A stretch of DNA of 16,000 nt from Steinernema hermaphroditum. Lineage: Eukaryota; Nematoda; Chromadorea; Rhabditida; Steinernematidae. Below are positions 1 to 9,080 of this stretch, in pieces (the stretch's first letter is position 1; each line of letters begins with the position of its first letter). The notes beneath the pieces were generated by a model that was not told the DNA's origin, searched no databases, and saw only the letters and a program-made list of their open reading frames with translations. Where the stretch lies: positions 1-16,000 of the forward strand of contig JAUCMV010000048.1 in assembly GCA_030435675.1 (NCBI GenBank), read 5' to 3'. Made by a program: the position numbers and the translations under genes.

Positions 1-167
1 GCAGGAAATCCAACGGGAATAGGCGCGTTCGATCAGGCTCGTGCAGTTCTACAAGATCCAATCATAAAAATGCTATAGTACTTTGGAGCAGGAGGGTCAG
101 ATGCAAAACTCTTTGTATGAACAAGGCCCTATCTGTCTCGAATTGAAAGTTTTGCAGGAAACTAGGA

Positions 168-208
168 TAGTCCACAGGAATCCCAACGGGAATAGGCGCG
201 TTCGATCA
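168..208 (+). promoter_or_regulatory. Possible RNA polymerase III A-box/B-box-like pair (example)
   Basis: TAGTCCACAGG at 168-178 fits the A-box pattern TRGYNNARNNG at all but one position. GTTCGATCA at 200-208 fits the B-box pattern GWTCRANNC at all but the last. The gap is 21 nt, shorter than the ~30 nt or more usual in tRNA genes and SINEs. TTTT at 150-153 lies just upstream and again one unit on, where it could stop a transcript. The A-box half is broken in units with CCGCAGG, while the B-box half is invariant. A chance match is quite possible. Confidence 0.2.
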
Positions 209-225
209 GGCTCGTGCAGTTCTAC
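193..225 (+). other. Invariant 33-nt core of the monomer (example)
   Basis: The stretch from TAGGCGCG through GTTCGATCAGG to GCAGTTCTAC shows no exception in any unit that I read, while blocks 1-3 vary freely. It holds four of the unit's CpG sites and a GATC. The first instance is at 20-52, and it recurs once per unit. Such a block may be a protein-binding site kept constant by selection, or only a tract that conversion has homogenised; sequence alone does not separate these. Confidence 0.6.
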
Positions 226-428
226 AAGATCCAATCATAAAAATGCTATAGTACTTTGGAGCAGGAGGGTCAGATGCAAAACTCTTTGTATGAACAAGGC
301 CCTATCTGTCTCGAATTGAAAGTTTTGCAGGAAACTAAGATAGTCCACAGTAATCCCAACGGGAATAGGCGCGTTCGATCAGGCTCGTGCAGTTCTACGA
401 GATCCAATGATAAAAATGCTATAGTACT

Positions 429-1466
429 TTGGAGCAGGAGGGTCAGATGCAGAACTCTTTGTATGAACAAGGCCCTATCTGTCTCGAATTGAAAGTTTTG
501 CAGGAAACTAGGATAGTCCACAGGAATCCCAACGGGAATAGGCGCGTTCGATCAGGCTCGTGCAGTTCTACAAGATCCAATCATAAAAATGCTATAGTAC
601 TTTGGAGCAGGAGGGTCAGATGCAGAGCTTTTGGTATGAGCAAGGGCCCTGCTGTCTCGAATTGAAAGTTTTGCAGGAAACTAAGATAGTCCGCAGGAAA
701 TCCAACGGGAATAGGCGCGTTCGATCAGGCTCGTGCAGTTCTACAAGATCCAATCATAAAAATGCTATAGTACTTTGGAGCAGGAGGGTCAGATGCAAAA
801 CTCTTTGTATGAACAAGGCCCTATCTGTCTCGAATTGAAAGTTTTGCAGGAAACTAGGATAGTCCACAGGAATCCCAACGGGAATAGGCGCGTTCGATCA
901 GGCTCGTGCAGTTCTACAAGATCCAATCATAAAAATGCTATAGTACTTTGGAGCAGGAGGGTCAGATGCAGAGCTTTTGGTATGAGCAAGGGCCCTGCTG
1001 TCTCGAATTGAAAGTTTTGCAGGAAACTAAGATAGTCCGCAGGAAATCCAACGGGAATAGGCGCGTTCGATCAGGCTCGTGCAGTTCTACAAGATCCAAT
1101 CATAAAAATGCTATAGTAATTTGGAGCAGGAGGGTCAGATGCAAAACTCTTTGTATGAACAAGGCCCTATCTGTCTCGAATTGAAAGTTTTGCAGGAAAC
1201 TAGGATAGTCCACAGGAATCCCAACGGGAATAGGCGCGTTCGATCAGGCTCGTGCAGTTCTACAAGATCCAATCATAAAAATGCTATAGTACTTTGGAGC
1301 AGGAGGGTCAGATGCAGAGCTTTTGGTATGAGCAAGGGCCCTGCTGTCTCGAATTGAAAGTTTTGCAGGAAACTAAGATAGTCCGCAGGAAATCCAACGG
1401 GAATAGGCGCGTTCGATCAGGCTCGTGCAGTTCTACAAGATCCAATCATAAAAATGCTATAGTACT
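429..1466. repeat. Two-unit (346 bp) higher-order repeat tract, three dimers
   Basis: Units alternate strictly between form A with ACTAGGATAGTCCACAGGAA and form B with ACTAAGATAGTCCGCAGGAA, three pairs in all. The first A unit has GCAGAACTC and the later ones GCAAAACTC. B units carry a GGGCCC palindrome that A units lack. The tract overlaps the six-unit repeat at 83-1120 and runs on to 1466. The matching tract in the other copy has four pairs. Confidence 0.9.
639..653. repeat. Near-perfect 15-nt palindrome in B-type units (example)
   Basis: AGCAAGGGCCCTGCT reads as AGC, one unpaired A, the palindrome AGGGCCCT, then GCT. It contains GGGCCC (an ApaI site). It is present once in each of about 31 full B units and absent from A, BI and GAGCCC units. 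Its presence therefore maps the higher-order pattern along the array. Confidence 0.7.
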
Positions 1467-2158
1467 TTGGAGCAGGAGGGTCAGATGCAAAACTCTTTGT
1501 ACGAACAAGGCCCTATGTGTCTCGAATTGAAAGTTTTGCAGGAAACTAAGATAGTCCGCAGGAAATCCAACGGGAATAGGCGCGTTCGATCAGGCTCGTG
1601 CAGTTCTACAAGATCCAATCATAAAAATGATATGATACTTTGGAGCAGGAGGGTCAGATGCAGAGCTTTTGGTATGAGCAAGGGCCCTGCTGTCTCGAAT
1701 TGAAAGTTTTGCAGGAAACTAAGATAGTCCACAGTAATCCCAACGGGAATAGGCGCGTTCGATCAGGCTCGTGCAGTTCTACAAGATCCAATCATAAAAA
1801 TGCTATGGTACTTTGGAGCAGGAGGGTCAGATGCAGAGCTTTTGGTATGAGCAAGGGCCCTGCTGTCTCGAATTGAAACTTTTGCAGGAAACTAAGATAG
1901 TCCGCAGGAAATCCAACGGGAATAGGCGCGTTCGATCAGGCTCGTGCAGTTCTACAAGATCCAATCATAAAAATGCTATAGTACTTTGGAGCAGGAGGGT
2001 CAGATGCAAAACTCTTTGTATGAACAAGGCCCTATCTGTCTCGAATTGAAAGTTTTGCAGGAAACTAGGATAGTCCACAGGAATCCCAACGGGAATAGGC
2101 GCGTTCGATCAGGCTCGTGCAGTTCTACAAGATCCAATCATAAAAATGCTATAGTACT
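1467..2158. repeat. Four mosaic units carrying rare marker substitutions
   Basis: Four units follow the dimer tract. The first (1467) is form A with TACGAAC at 1500-1506, CTATGTG, block 2 CGCAGGAAATCC and block 3 ATGATATGATAC. The second is form B with CACAGTAATCCC. The third is form B with GAAACTTTTG (C at 1879 in place of G). The fourth is form A with CACAGGAATCCC. The same four, with the same rare changes, stand at 9773-10464, which makes them the best markers of the large duplication. Confidence 0.88.
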
Positions 2159-2677
2159 TTGGAGCAGGAGGGTCAGATGCAGAACTCTTTGTATGAACAA
2201 GGCCCTATCTGTCTCGAATTGAAAGTTTTGCAGGAAACTAAGATAGTCCACAGTAAATCCAACGAGAATAGGCGCGTTCGATCAGGCTCGTGCAGTTCTA
2301 CAAGATCCAATCATAAAAATGCTATGGTACTTTGGAGCAGGAGGGTCAGATGCAGAACTCTTTGTATGAACAAGGCCCTATCTGTCTCGAATTGAAAGTT
2401 TTGCAGGAAACTAAGATAGTCCACAGTAAATCCAACGAGAATAGGCGCGTTCGATCAGGCTCGTGCAGTTCTACAAGATCCAATCATAAAAATGCTATGG
2501 TACTTTGGAGCAGGAGGGTCAGATGCAGAACTCTTTGTATGAACAAGGCCCTATCTGTCTCGAATTGAAAGTTTTGCAGGAAACTAAGATAGTCCACAGT
2601 AAATCCAACGAGAATAGGCGCGTTCGATCAGGCTCGTGCAGTTCTACAAGATCCAATCATAAAAATGCTATGGTACT
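2159..2677. repeat. Three consecutive identical monomers
   Basis: Three adjacent 173-bp units look identical on reading: form A with GCAGAACTC, block 2 CACAGTAAATCCAACGAG, and block 3 ATGCTATGG, except that the first is preceded by the ATAGTAC form. This suggests recent amplification of one monomer. The triplet also occurs at 10465-10983, so it arose before the large duplication. Confidence 0.85.
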
Positions 2678-3369
2678 TTGGAGCAGGAGGGTCAGATGCA
2701 GAGCTTTTGGTATGAGCAAGGGCCCTGCTGTCTCGAATTGAAAGTTTTGCAGGAAACTAAGATAGTCCACAGTAATCCCAACGGGAATAGGCGCGTTCGA
2801 TCAGGCTCGTGCAGTTCTACAAGATCCAATCATAAAAATGCTATGGTACTTTGGAGCAGGAGGGTCAGATGCAGAACTCTTTGTATGAACAAGGCCCTAT
2901 CTGTCTCGAATTGAAAGTTTTGCAGGAAACTAAGATAGTCCGCACGAAATCCAACGAGAGTAGGCGCGTTCGATCAGGCTCGTGCAGTTCTACAAGATCC
3001 AATCATAAAAATGCTATGGTACTTTGGAGCAGGAGGGTCAGATGCAAAACTCTTTGTATGAACAAGGCCCTATCTGTCTCGAATTGAAAGTTTTGCAGGA
3101 AACTAAGATAGTCCACAGGAATCCCAACGGGAATAGGCGCGTTCGATCAGGCTCGTGCAGTTCTACAAGATCCAATCATAAAAATGCTATGGTACTTTGG
3201 AGCAGGAGGGTCAGATGCAGAGCTTTTGGTATGAGCAAGGGCCCTGCTGTCTCGAATTGAAAGTTTTGCAGGAAACTAAGATAGTCCACAGTAATCCCAA
3301 CGGGAATAGGCGCGTTCGATCAGGCTCGTGCAGTTCTACAAGATCCAATCATAAAAATGCTATGGTACT
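2678..3369. repeat. Four mosaic units between the triplet and the 8-unit repeat
   Basis: The order is B with CACAGTAATCCC; A with the rare CGCACGAAATCC and GAGAGTAGG near 2941-2965; A with GCAAAACTC and CACAGGAATCCC; and B with CACAGTAATCCC. All have block 3 ATGCTATGG. The set recurs at 10984-11675 with the same rare unit. Confidence 0.85.
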
Positions 3370-4753
3370 TTGGAGCAGGAGGGTCAGATGCAGAGCTTTT
3401 GGTATGAGCAAGGGCCCTGCTGTCTCGAATTGAAAGTTTTGCAGGAAACTAAGATAGTCCGCAGGAAATCCAACGGGAATAGGCGCGTTCGATCAGGCTC
3501 GTGCAGTTCTACAAGATCCAGTCATAAAAATGCCATAGTACTTTGGAGCAGGAGGGTCAGATGCAAAACTCTTTGTATGAACAAGGCCCTATCTGTCTCG
3601 AATTGAAAGTTTTGCAGGAAACTAGGATAGTCCACAGGAATCCCAACGGGAATAGGCGCGTTCGATCAGGCTCGTGCAGTTCTACAAGATCCAATCATAA
3701 AAATGCTATGGTACTTTGGAGCAGGAGGGTCAGATGCAGAACTCTTTGTATGAACAAGGCCCTATCTGTCTCGAATTGAAAGTTTTGCAGGAAACTAAGA
3801 TAGTCCACAGTAAATCCAACGAGAATAGGCGCGTTCGATCAGGCTCGTGCAGTTCTACAAGATCCAATCATAAAAATGCTATGGTACTTTGGAGCAGGAG
3901 GGTCAGATGCAGAGCTTTTGGTATGAGCAAGGGCCCTGCTGTCTCGAATTGAAAGTTTTGCAGGAAACTAAGATAGTCCACAGTAATCCCAACGGGAATA
4001 GGCGCGTTCGATCAGGCTCGTGCAGTTCTACAAGATCCAATCATAAAAATGCTATGGTACTTTGGAGCAGGAGGGTCAGATGCAGAACTCTTTGTATGAA
4101 CAAGGCCCTATCTGTCTCGAATTGAAAGTTTTGCAGGAAACTAAGATAGTCCACAGTAATCCCAACGGGAATAGGCGCGTTCGATCAGGCTCGTGCAGTT
4201 CTACAAGATCCAATCATAAAAATGCTATGGTACTTTGGAGCAGGAGGGTCAGATGCAGAACTCTTTGTATGAACAAGGCCCTAACTGTCTCGAATTGAAA
4301 GTTTTGCAGGAAACTAAGATAGTCCACAGGAAATCCAACAAGAGTAGGCGCGTTCGATCAGGCTCGTGCAGTTCTACAAGATCCAATCATAAAAATGCTA
4401 TGGTACTTTGGAGCAGGAGGGTCAGATGCAGAGCTTTTGGTATGAGCAAGGCCCTATCTGTCTCGAATTGAAAGTTTTGCAGGAAACTAAGATAGTCCAC
4501 AGGAATCCCAACGGGAATAGGCGCGTTCGATCAGGCTCGTGCAGTTCTACAAGATCCAATCATAAAAATGATATGGTACTTTGGAGCAGGAGGGTCAGAT
4601 GCAGAGCTTTTGGTATGAGCAAGGGCCCTGCTGTCTCGAATTGAAAGTTTTGCAGGAAACTAAGATAGTCCACAGTAATCCCAACGGGAATAGGCGCGTT
4701 CGATCAGGCTCGTGCAGTTCTACAAGATCCACTCATAAAAATGATATGGTACT
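3370..4753. repeat. Eight-unit higher-order repeat (1384 bp), left region copy 1
   Basis: Eight units. The first is form B with CGCAGGAAATCC and the tag CCAGTCATAAAAATGCCATAG (3519-3539). The sixth has CCTAACTG and AACAAGAGTAGG. The seventh is the BI hybrid with ATGATATGG. The eighth has CCACTCATAAAAATGAT. The same series starts again at 4754 and, for two units, at 6139, and recurs at 11676 and 13060. Confidence 0.88.
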
Positions 4754-6138
4754 TTGGAGCAGGAGGGTCAGATGCAGAGCTTTTGGTATGAGCAAGGGCC
4801 CTGCTGTCTCGAATTGAAAGTTTTGCAGGAAACTAAGATAGTCCGCAGGAAATCCAACGGGAATAGGCGCGTTCGATCAGGCTCGTGCAGTTCTACAAGA
4901 TCCAGTCATAAAAATGCCATAGTACTTTGGAGCAGGAGGGTCAGATGCAAAACTCTTTGTATGAACAAGGCCCTATCTGTCTCGAATTGAAAGTTTTGCA
5001 GGAAACTAGGATAGTCCACAGGAATCCCAACGGGAATAGGCGCGTTCGATCAGGCTCGTGCAGTTCTACAAGATCCAATCATAAAAATGCTATGGTACTT
5101 TGGAGCAGGAGGGTCAGATGCAGAACTCTTTGTATGAACAAGGCCCTATCTGTCTCGAATTGAAAGTTTTGCAGGAAACTAAGATAGTCCACAGTAAATC
5201 CAACGAGAATAGGCGCGTTCGATCAGGCTCGTGCAGTTCTACAAGATCCAATCATAAAAATGCTATAGTACTTTGGAGCAGGAGGGTCAGATGCAGAGCT
5301 TTTGGTATGAGCAAGGGCCCTGCTGTCTCGAATTGAAAGTTTTGCAGGAAACTAAGATAGTCCGCAGGAAATCCCAACGGGAATAGGCGCGTTCGATCAG
5401 GCTCGTGCAGTTCTACAAGATCCAATCATAAAAATGATATGGTACTTTGGAGCAGGAGGGTCAGATGCAGAACTCTTTGTATGAACAAGGCCCTAACTGT
5501 CTCGAATTGAAAGTTTTGCAGGAAACTAAGATAGTCCACAGTAATCCCAACGGGAATAGGCGCGTTCGATCAGGCTCGTGCAGTTCTACAAGATCCAATC
5601 ATAAAAATGCTATGGTACTTTGGAGCAGGAGGGTCAGATGCAGAACTCTTTGTATGAACAAGGCCCTAACTGTCTCGAATTGAAAGTTTTGCAGGAAACT
5701 AAGATAGTCCACAGGAAATCCAACAAGAGTAGGCGCGTTCGATCAGGCTCGTGCAGTTCTACAAGATCCAATCATAAAAATGCTATGGTACTTTGGAGCA
5801 GGAGGGTCAGATGCAGAGCTTTTGGTATGAGCAAGGCCCTATCTGTCTCGAATTGAAAGTTTTGCAGGAAACTAAGATAGTCCACAGGAATCCCAACGGG
5901 AATAGGCGCGTTCGATCAGGCTCGTGCAGTTCTACAAGATCCAATCATAAAAATGATATGGTACTTTGGAGCAGGAGGGTCAGATGCAGAGCTTTTGGTA
6001 TGAGCAAGGGCCCTGCTGTCTCGAATTGAAAGTTTTGCAGGAAACTAAGATAGTCCACAGTAATCCCAACGGGAATAGGCGCGTTCGATCAGGCTCGTGC
6101 AGTTCTACAAGATCCACTCATAAAAATGATATGGTACT
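4754..6138. repeat. Eight-unit higher-order repeat (1385 bp), left region copy 2
   Basis: This repeats the series of 3370-4753. Units 1-2 and 6-8 agree. Unit 3 has ATAGTAC in place of ATGGTAC, unit 4 is the 174-bp hybrid at 5273, and unit 5 has CCTAACTG in place of CCTATCTG. The extra base in unit 4 explains the 1385-bp length. The first three units still belong to the left large duplication (to 5266); beyond that this copy differs from the right region. Confidence 0.86.
5273..5446. repeat. 174-bp hybrid unit (one extra base)
   Basis: This form B unit is one base longer than normal. The extra base lies in GCAGGAAATCCCAACGGG at 5364-5381, where other units have either GGAAATCCAACGG or GGAATCCCAACGG. 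The sequence equals the left part of the first form joined to the right part of the second, as expected from an exchange within a short misaligned stretch. The added base breaks the open frame present in the other units. Confidence 0.88.
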
Positions 6139-6484
6139 TTGGAGCAGGAGGGTCAGATGCAGAGCTTTTGGTATGAGCAAGGGCCCTGCTGTCTCGAATT
6201 GAAAGTTTTGCAGGAAACTAAGATAGTCCGCAGGAAATCCAACGGGAATAGGCGCGTTCGATCAGGCTCGTGCAGTTCTACAAGATCCAGTCATAAAAAT
6301 GCCATAGTACTTTGGAGCAGGAGGGTCAGATGCAAAACTCTTTGTATGAACAAGGCCCTATCTGTCTCGAATTGAAAGTTTTGCAGGAAACTAGGATAGT
6401 CCACAGGAATCCCAACGGGAATAGGCGCGTTCGATCAGGCTCGTGCAGTTCTACAAGATCCAATCATAAAAATGCTATGGTACT
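6139..6484. repeat. Eight-unit higher-order repeat, partial third copy (two units)
   Basis: The first two units of the eight-unit series occur again, with the CCAGTCATAAAAATGCCATAG tag at 6288-6308. After them the order breaks into the irregular units at 6485-7004, so this is the right edge of the local amplification. Confidence 0.82.
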
Positions 6485-7004
6485 TTGGAGCAGGAGGGTC
6501 AGATGCAGAGCTTTTGGTATGAGCAAGAGCCCTGCTGTCTCGAATTGAAAGTTTTGCAGGAAACTAAGATAGTCCACAGTAATCCCAACGGGAATAGGCG
6601 CGTTCGATCAGGCTCGTGCAGTTCTACAAGATCCAATCATAAAAATGCTATAGTACTTTGGAGCAGGAGGGTCAGATGCAGAGCTTTTGGTATGAGCAAG
6701 GGCCCTGCTGTCTCGAATTGAAAGTTTTGCAGGAAACTAAGATAGTCCGCAGGAAATCCCAACGGGAATAGGCGCGTTCGATCAGGCTCGTGCAGTTCTA
6801 CGAGATCCAATGATAAAAATGCTATGGTACTTTGGAGCAGGAGGGTCAGATGCAGAGCTTTTGGTATGAGCAAGAGCCCTGCTGTCTCGAATTGAAAGTT
6901 TTGCAGGAAACTAAGATAGTCCACAGTAATCCCAACGGGAATAGGCGCGTTCGATCAGGCTCGTGCAGTTCTACAAGATCCAATCATAAAAATGCTATAG
7001 TACT
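6485..7004. repeat. Irregular three-unit block with 347-bp internal duplication
   Basis: The units at 6485 and 6832 are alike and share a substitution not seen elsewhere: GCAAGAGCCCTGC in place of GCAAGGGCCCTGC, which removes GGGCCC. Between them is a 174-bp unit. The block joins the end of the eight-unit series to the start of the six-unit series, so it is a junction between two array domains. Confidence 0.82.
6658..6831. repeat. Second 174-bp hybrid unit
   Basis: The extra base lies in GCAGGAAATCCCAACGGG at 6749-6766, the same hybrid as at 5364. Downstream it carries CGAGATCCAATGAT, the tag of the second unit of the six-unit repeat, but followed by ATGCTATGG rather than ATGCTATAG. It thus combines marks of at least three unit types. 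Whether the two 174-bp units share an origin or arose twice is not clear. Confidence 0.85.
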
Positions 7005-8042
7005 TTGGAGCAGGAGGGTCAGATGCAAAACTCTTTGTATGAACAAGGCCCTATCTGTCTCGAATTGAAAGTTTTGCAGGAAACTAGGATAGTCCACAGG
7101 AATCCCAACGGGAATAGGCGCGTTCGATCAGGCTCGTGCAGTTCTACAAGATCCAATCATAAAAATGCTATAGTACTTTGGAGCAGGAGGGTCAGATGCA
7201 AAACTCTTTGTATGAACAAGGCCCTATCTGTCTCGAATTGAAAGTTTTGCAGGAAACTAAGATAGTCCACAGTAATCCCAACGGGAATAGGCGCGTTCGA
7301 TCAGGCTCGTGCAGTTCTACGAGATCCAATGATAAAAATGCTATAGTACTTTGGAGCAGGAGGGTCAGATGCAGAACTCTTTGTATGAACAAGGCCCTAT
7401 CTGTCTCGAATTGAAAGTTTTGCAGGAAACTAGGATAGTCCACAGGAATCCCAACGGGAATAGGCGCGTTCGATCAGGCTCGTGCAGTTCTACAAGATCC
7501 AATCATAAAAATGCTATAGTACTTTGGAGCAGGAGGGTCAGATGCAGAGCTTTTGGTATGAGCAAGGGCCCTGCTGTCTCGAATTGAAAGTTTTGCAGGA
7601 AACTAAGATAGTCCGCAGGAAATCCAACGGGAATAGGCGCGTTCGATCAGGCTCGTGCAGTTCTACAAGATCCAATCATAAAAATGCTATAGTACTTTGG
7701 AGCAGGAGGGTCAGATGCAAAACTCTTTGTATGAACAAGGCCCTATCTGTCTCGAATTGAAAGTTTTGCAGGAAACTAGGATAGTCCACAGGAATCCCAA
7801 CGGGAATAGGCGCGTTCGATCAGGCTCGTGCAGTTCTACAAGATCCAATCATAAAAATGCTATAGTACTTTGGAGCAGGAGGGTCAGATGCAGAGCTTTT
7901 GGTATGAGCAAGGGCCCTGCTGTCTCGAATTGAAAGTTTTGCAGGAAACTAAGATAGTCCGCAGGAAATCCAACGGGAATAGGCGCGTTCGATCAGGCTC
8001 GTGCAGTTCTACAAGATCCAATCATAAAAATGCTATAGTACT
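7005..8042. repeat. Six-unit higher-order repeat (1038 bp), copy 2
   Basis: Same variant order as 83-1120, including the tagged second unit (CGAGATCCAATGAT near 7320-7334). It is followed directly by another copy, so the two stand in tandem. The left neighbour is the irregular region 6485-7004, which shares the CGAGATCCAATGAT tag in its 174-bp unit. Confidence 0.88.
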
Positions 8043-9080
8043 TTGGAGCAGGAGGGTCAGATGCAAAACTCTTTGTATGAACAAGGCCCTATCTGTCTCG
8101 AATTGAAAGTTTTGCAGGAAACTAGGATAGTCCACAGGAATCCCAACGGGAATAGGCGCGTTCGATCAGGCTCGTGCAGTTCTACAAGATCCAATCATAA
8201 AAATGCTATAGTACTTTGGAGCAGGAGGGTCAGATGCAAAACTCTTTGTATGAACAAGGCCCTATCTGTCTCGAATTGAAAGTTTTGCAGGAAACTAAGA
8301 TAGTCCACAGTAATCCCAACGGGAATAGGCGCGTTCGATCAGGCTCGTGCAGTTCTACGAGATCCAATGATAAAAATGCTATAGTACTTTGGAGCAGGAG
8401 GGTCAGATGCAGAACTCTTTGTATGAACAAGGCCCTATCTGTCTCGAATTGAAAGTTTTGCAGGAAACTAGGATAGTCCACAGGAATCCCAACGGGAATA
8501 GGCGCGTTCGATCAGGCTCGTGCAGTTCTACAAGATCCAATCATAAAAATGCTATAGTACTTTGGAGCAGGAGGGTCAGATGCAGAGCTTTTGGTATGAG
8601 CAAGGGCCCTGCTGTCTCGAATTGAAAGTTTTGCAGGAAACTAAGATAGTCCGCAGGAAATCCAACGGGAATAGGCGCGTTCGATCAGGCTCGTGCAGTT
8701 CTACAAGATCCAATCATAAAAATGCTATAGTACTTTGGAGCAGGAGGGTCAGATGCAAAACTCTTTGTATGAACAAGGCCCTATCTGTCTCGAATTGAAA
8801 GTTTTGCAGGAAACTAGGATAGTCCACAGGAATCCCAACGGGAATAGGCGCGTTCGATCAGGCTCGTGCAGTTCTACAAGATCCAATCATAAAAATGCTA
8901 TAGTACTTTGGAGCAGGAGGGTCAGATGCAGAGCTTTTGGTATGAGCAAGGGCCCTGCTGTCTCGAATTGAAAGTTTTGCAGGAAACTAAGATAGTCCGC
9001 AGGAAATCCAACGGGAATAGGCGCGTTCGATCAGGCTCGTGCAGTTCTACAAGATCCAATCATAAAAATGCTATAGTACT
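8043..9080. repeat. Six-unit higher-order repeat (1038 bp), copy 3
   Basis: Third instance of the A, A, A, B, A, B order, with the tag near 8358-8372. Its last units merge into a longer run of A/B dimers that continues to 9772. It corresponds to 83-1120 in the large duplication, but has C at 9079 where that copy has A at 1119. Confidence 0.88.

Larger units (their letters stand above)
83..1120. repeat. Six-unit higher-order repeat (1038 bp), copy 1
   Basis: Six units in the order A, A, A, B, A, B. Block 2 is CACAGGAATCCC, CACAGTAATCCC, CACAGGAATCCC, CGCAGGAAATCC, CACAGGAATCCC, CGCAGGAAATCC. The second unit is tagged by CGAGATCCAATGAT near 398-412, where other units have CAAGATCCAATCAT. The same six units recur at 7005-8042 and 8043-9080. 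This copy has a private A at 1119 in place of C (GTAATTTGG). Confidence 0.88.
1..5266. repeat. Large segmental duplication within the array, left copy
   Basis: This stretch has the same order of variant units as 7961-13572. The left part (to about 1466) matches at an offset of 7960 bp, and the rest (from about 1467) at 8306 bp. Rare marks are shared at the right offset: T to C at 1502 and C to G at 1517, ATGATATGATAC near 1627, G to C at 1879, the three identical units at 2159-2677, and CGCACGAAATCC with GAGAGTAGG near 2941. The right limit is set by the first seen difference, A at 5267 against G at 13573. The left limit lies outside the window. One private difference is A at 1119 (C at 9079 in the other copy). 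Confidence 0.9.

Noticed and set aside
90..103. Bacterial-type ribosome binding site, AGGAGG five bases before ATG, in every unit
   Set aside because: It is one coincidence copied with the repeat. The frame behind it overlaps the next one and lacks coding character, and the array looks eukaryotic.
170..195. CENP-B box in the segment around CAACGGGA or TTCGATCAGG
   Set aside because: The required pattern NTTCGNNNNANNCGGGN is not met on the segments checked: CGGG is preceded by CAA rather than ANN, and TTCG is not followed by the needed A and CGGG.
200..210. tRNA gene (GTTCGATC resembles a T-loop)
   Set aside because: No acceptor, D or anticodon stems can be drawn around it; only the short B-box-like match remains.
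270..521. Minus-strand open frames of 83-95 codons (270-521, 6637-6924, 7192-7443, 8230-8481)
   Set aside because: They arise only where particular variants remove a stop codon, span unit boundaries in shifted phase and show no recognisable protein.
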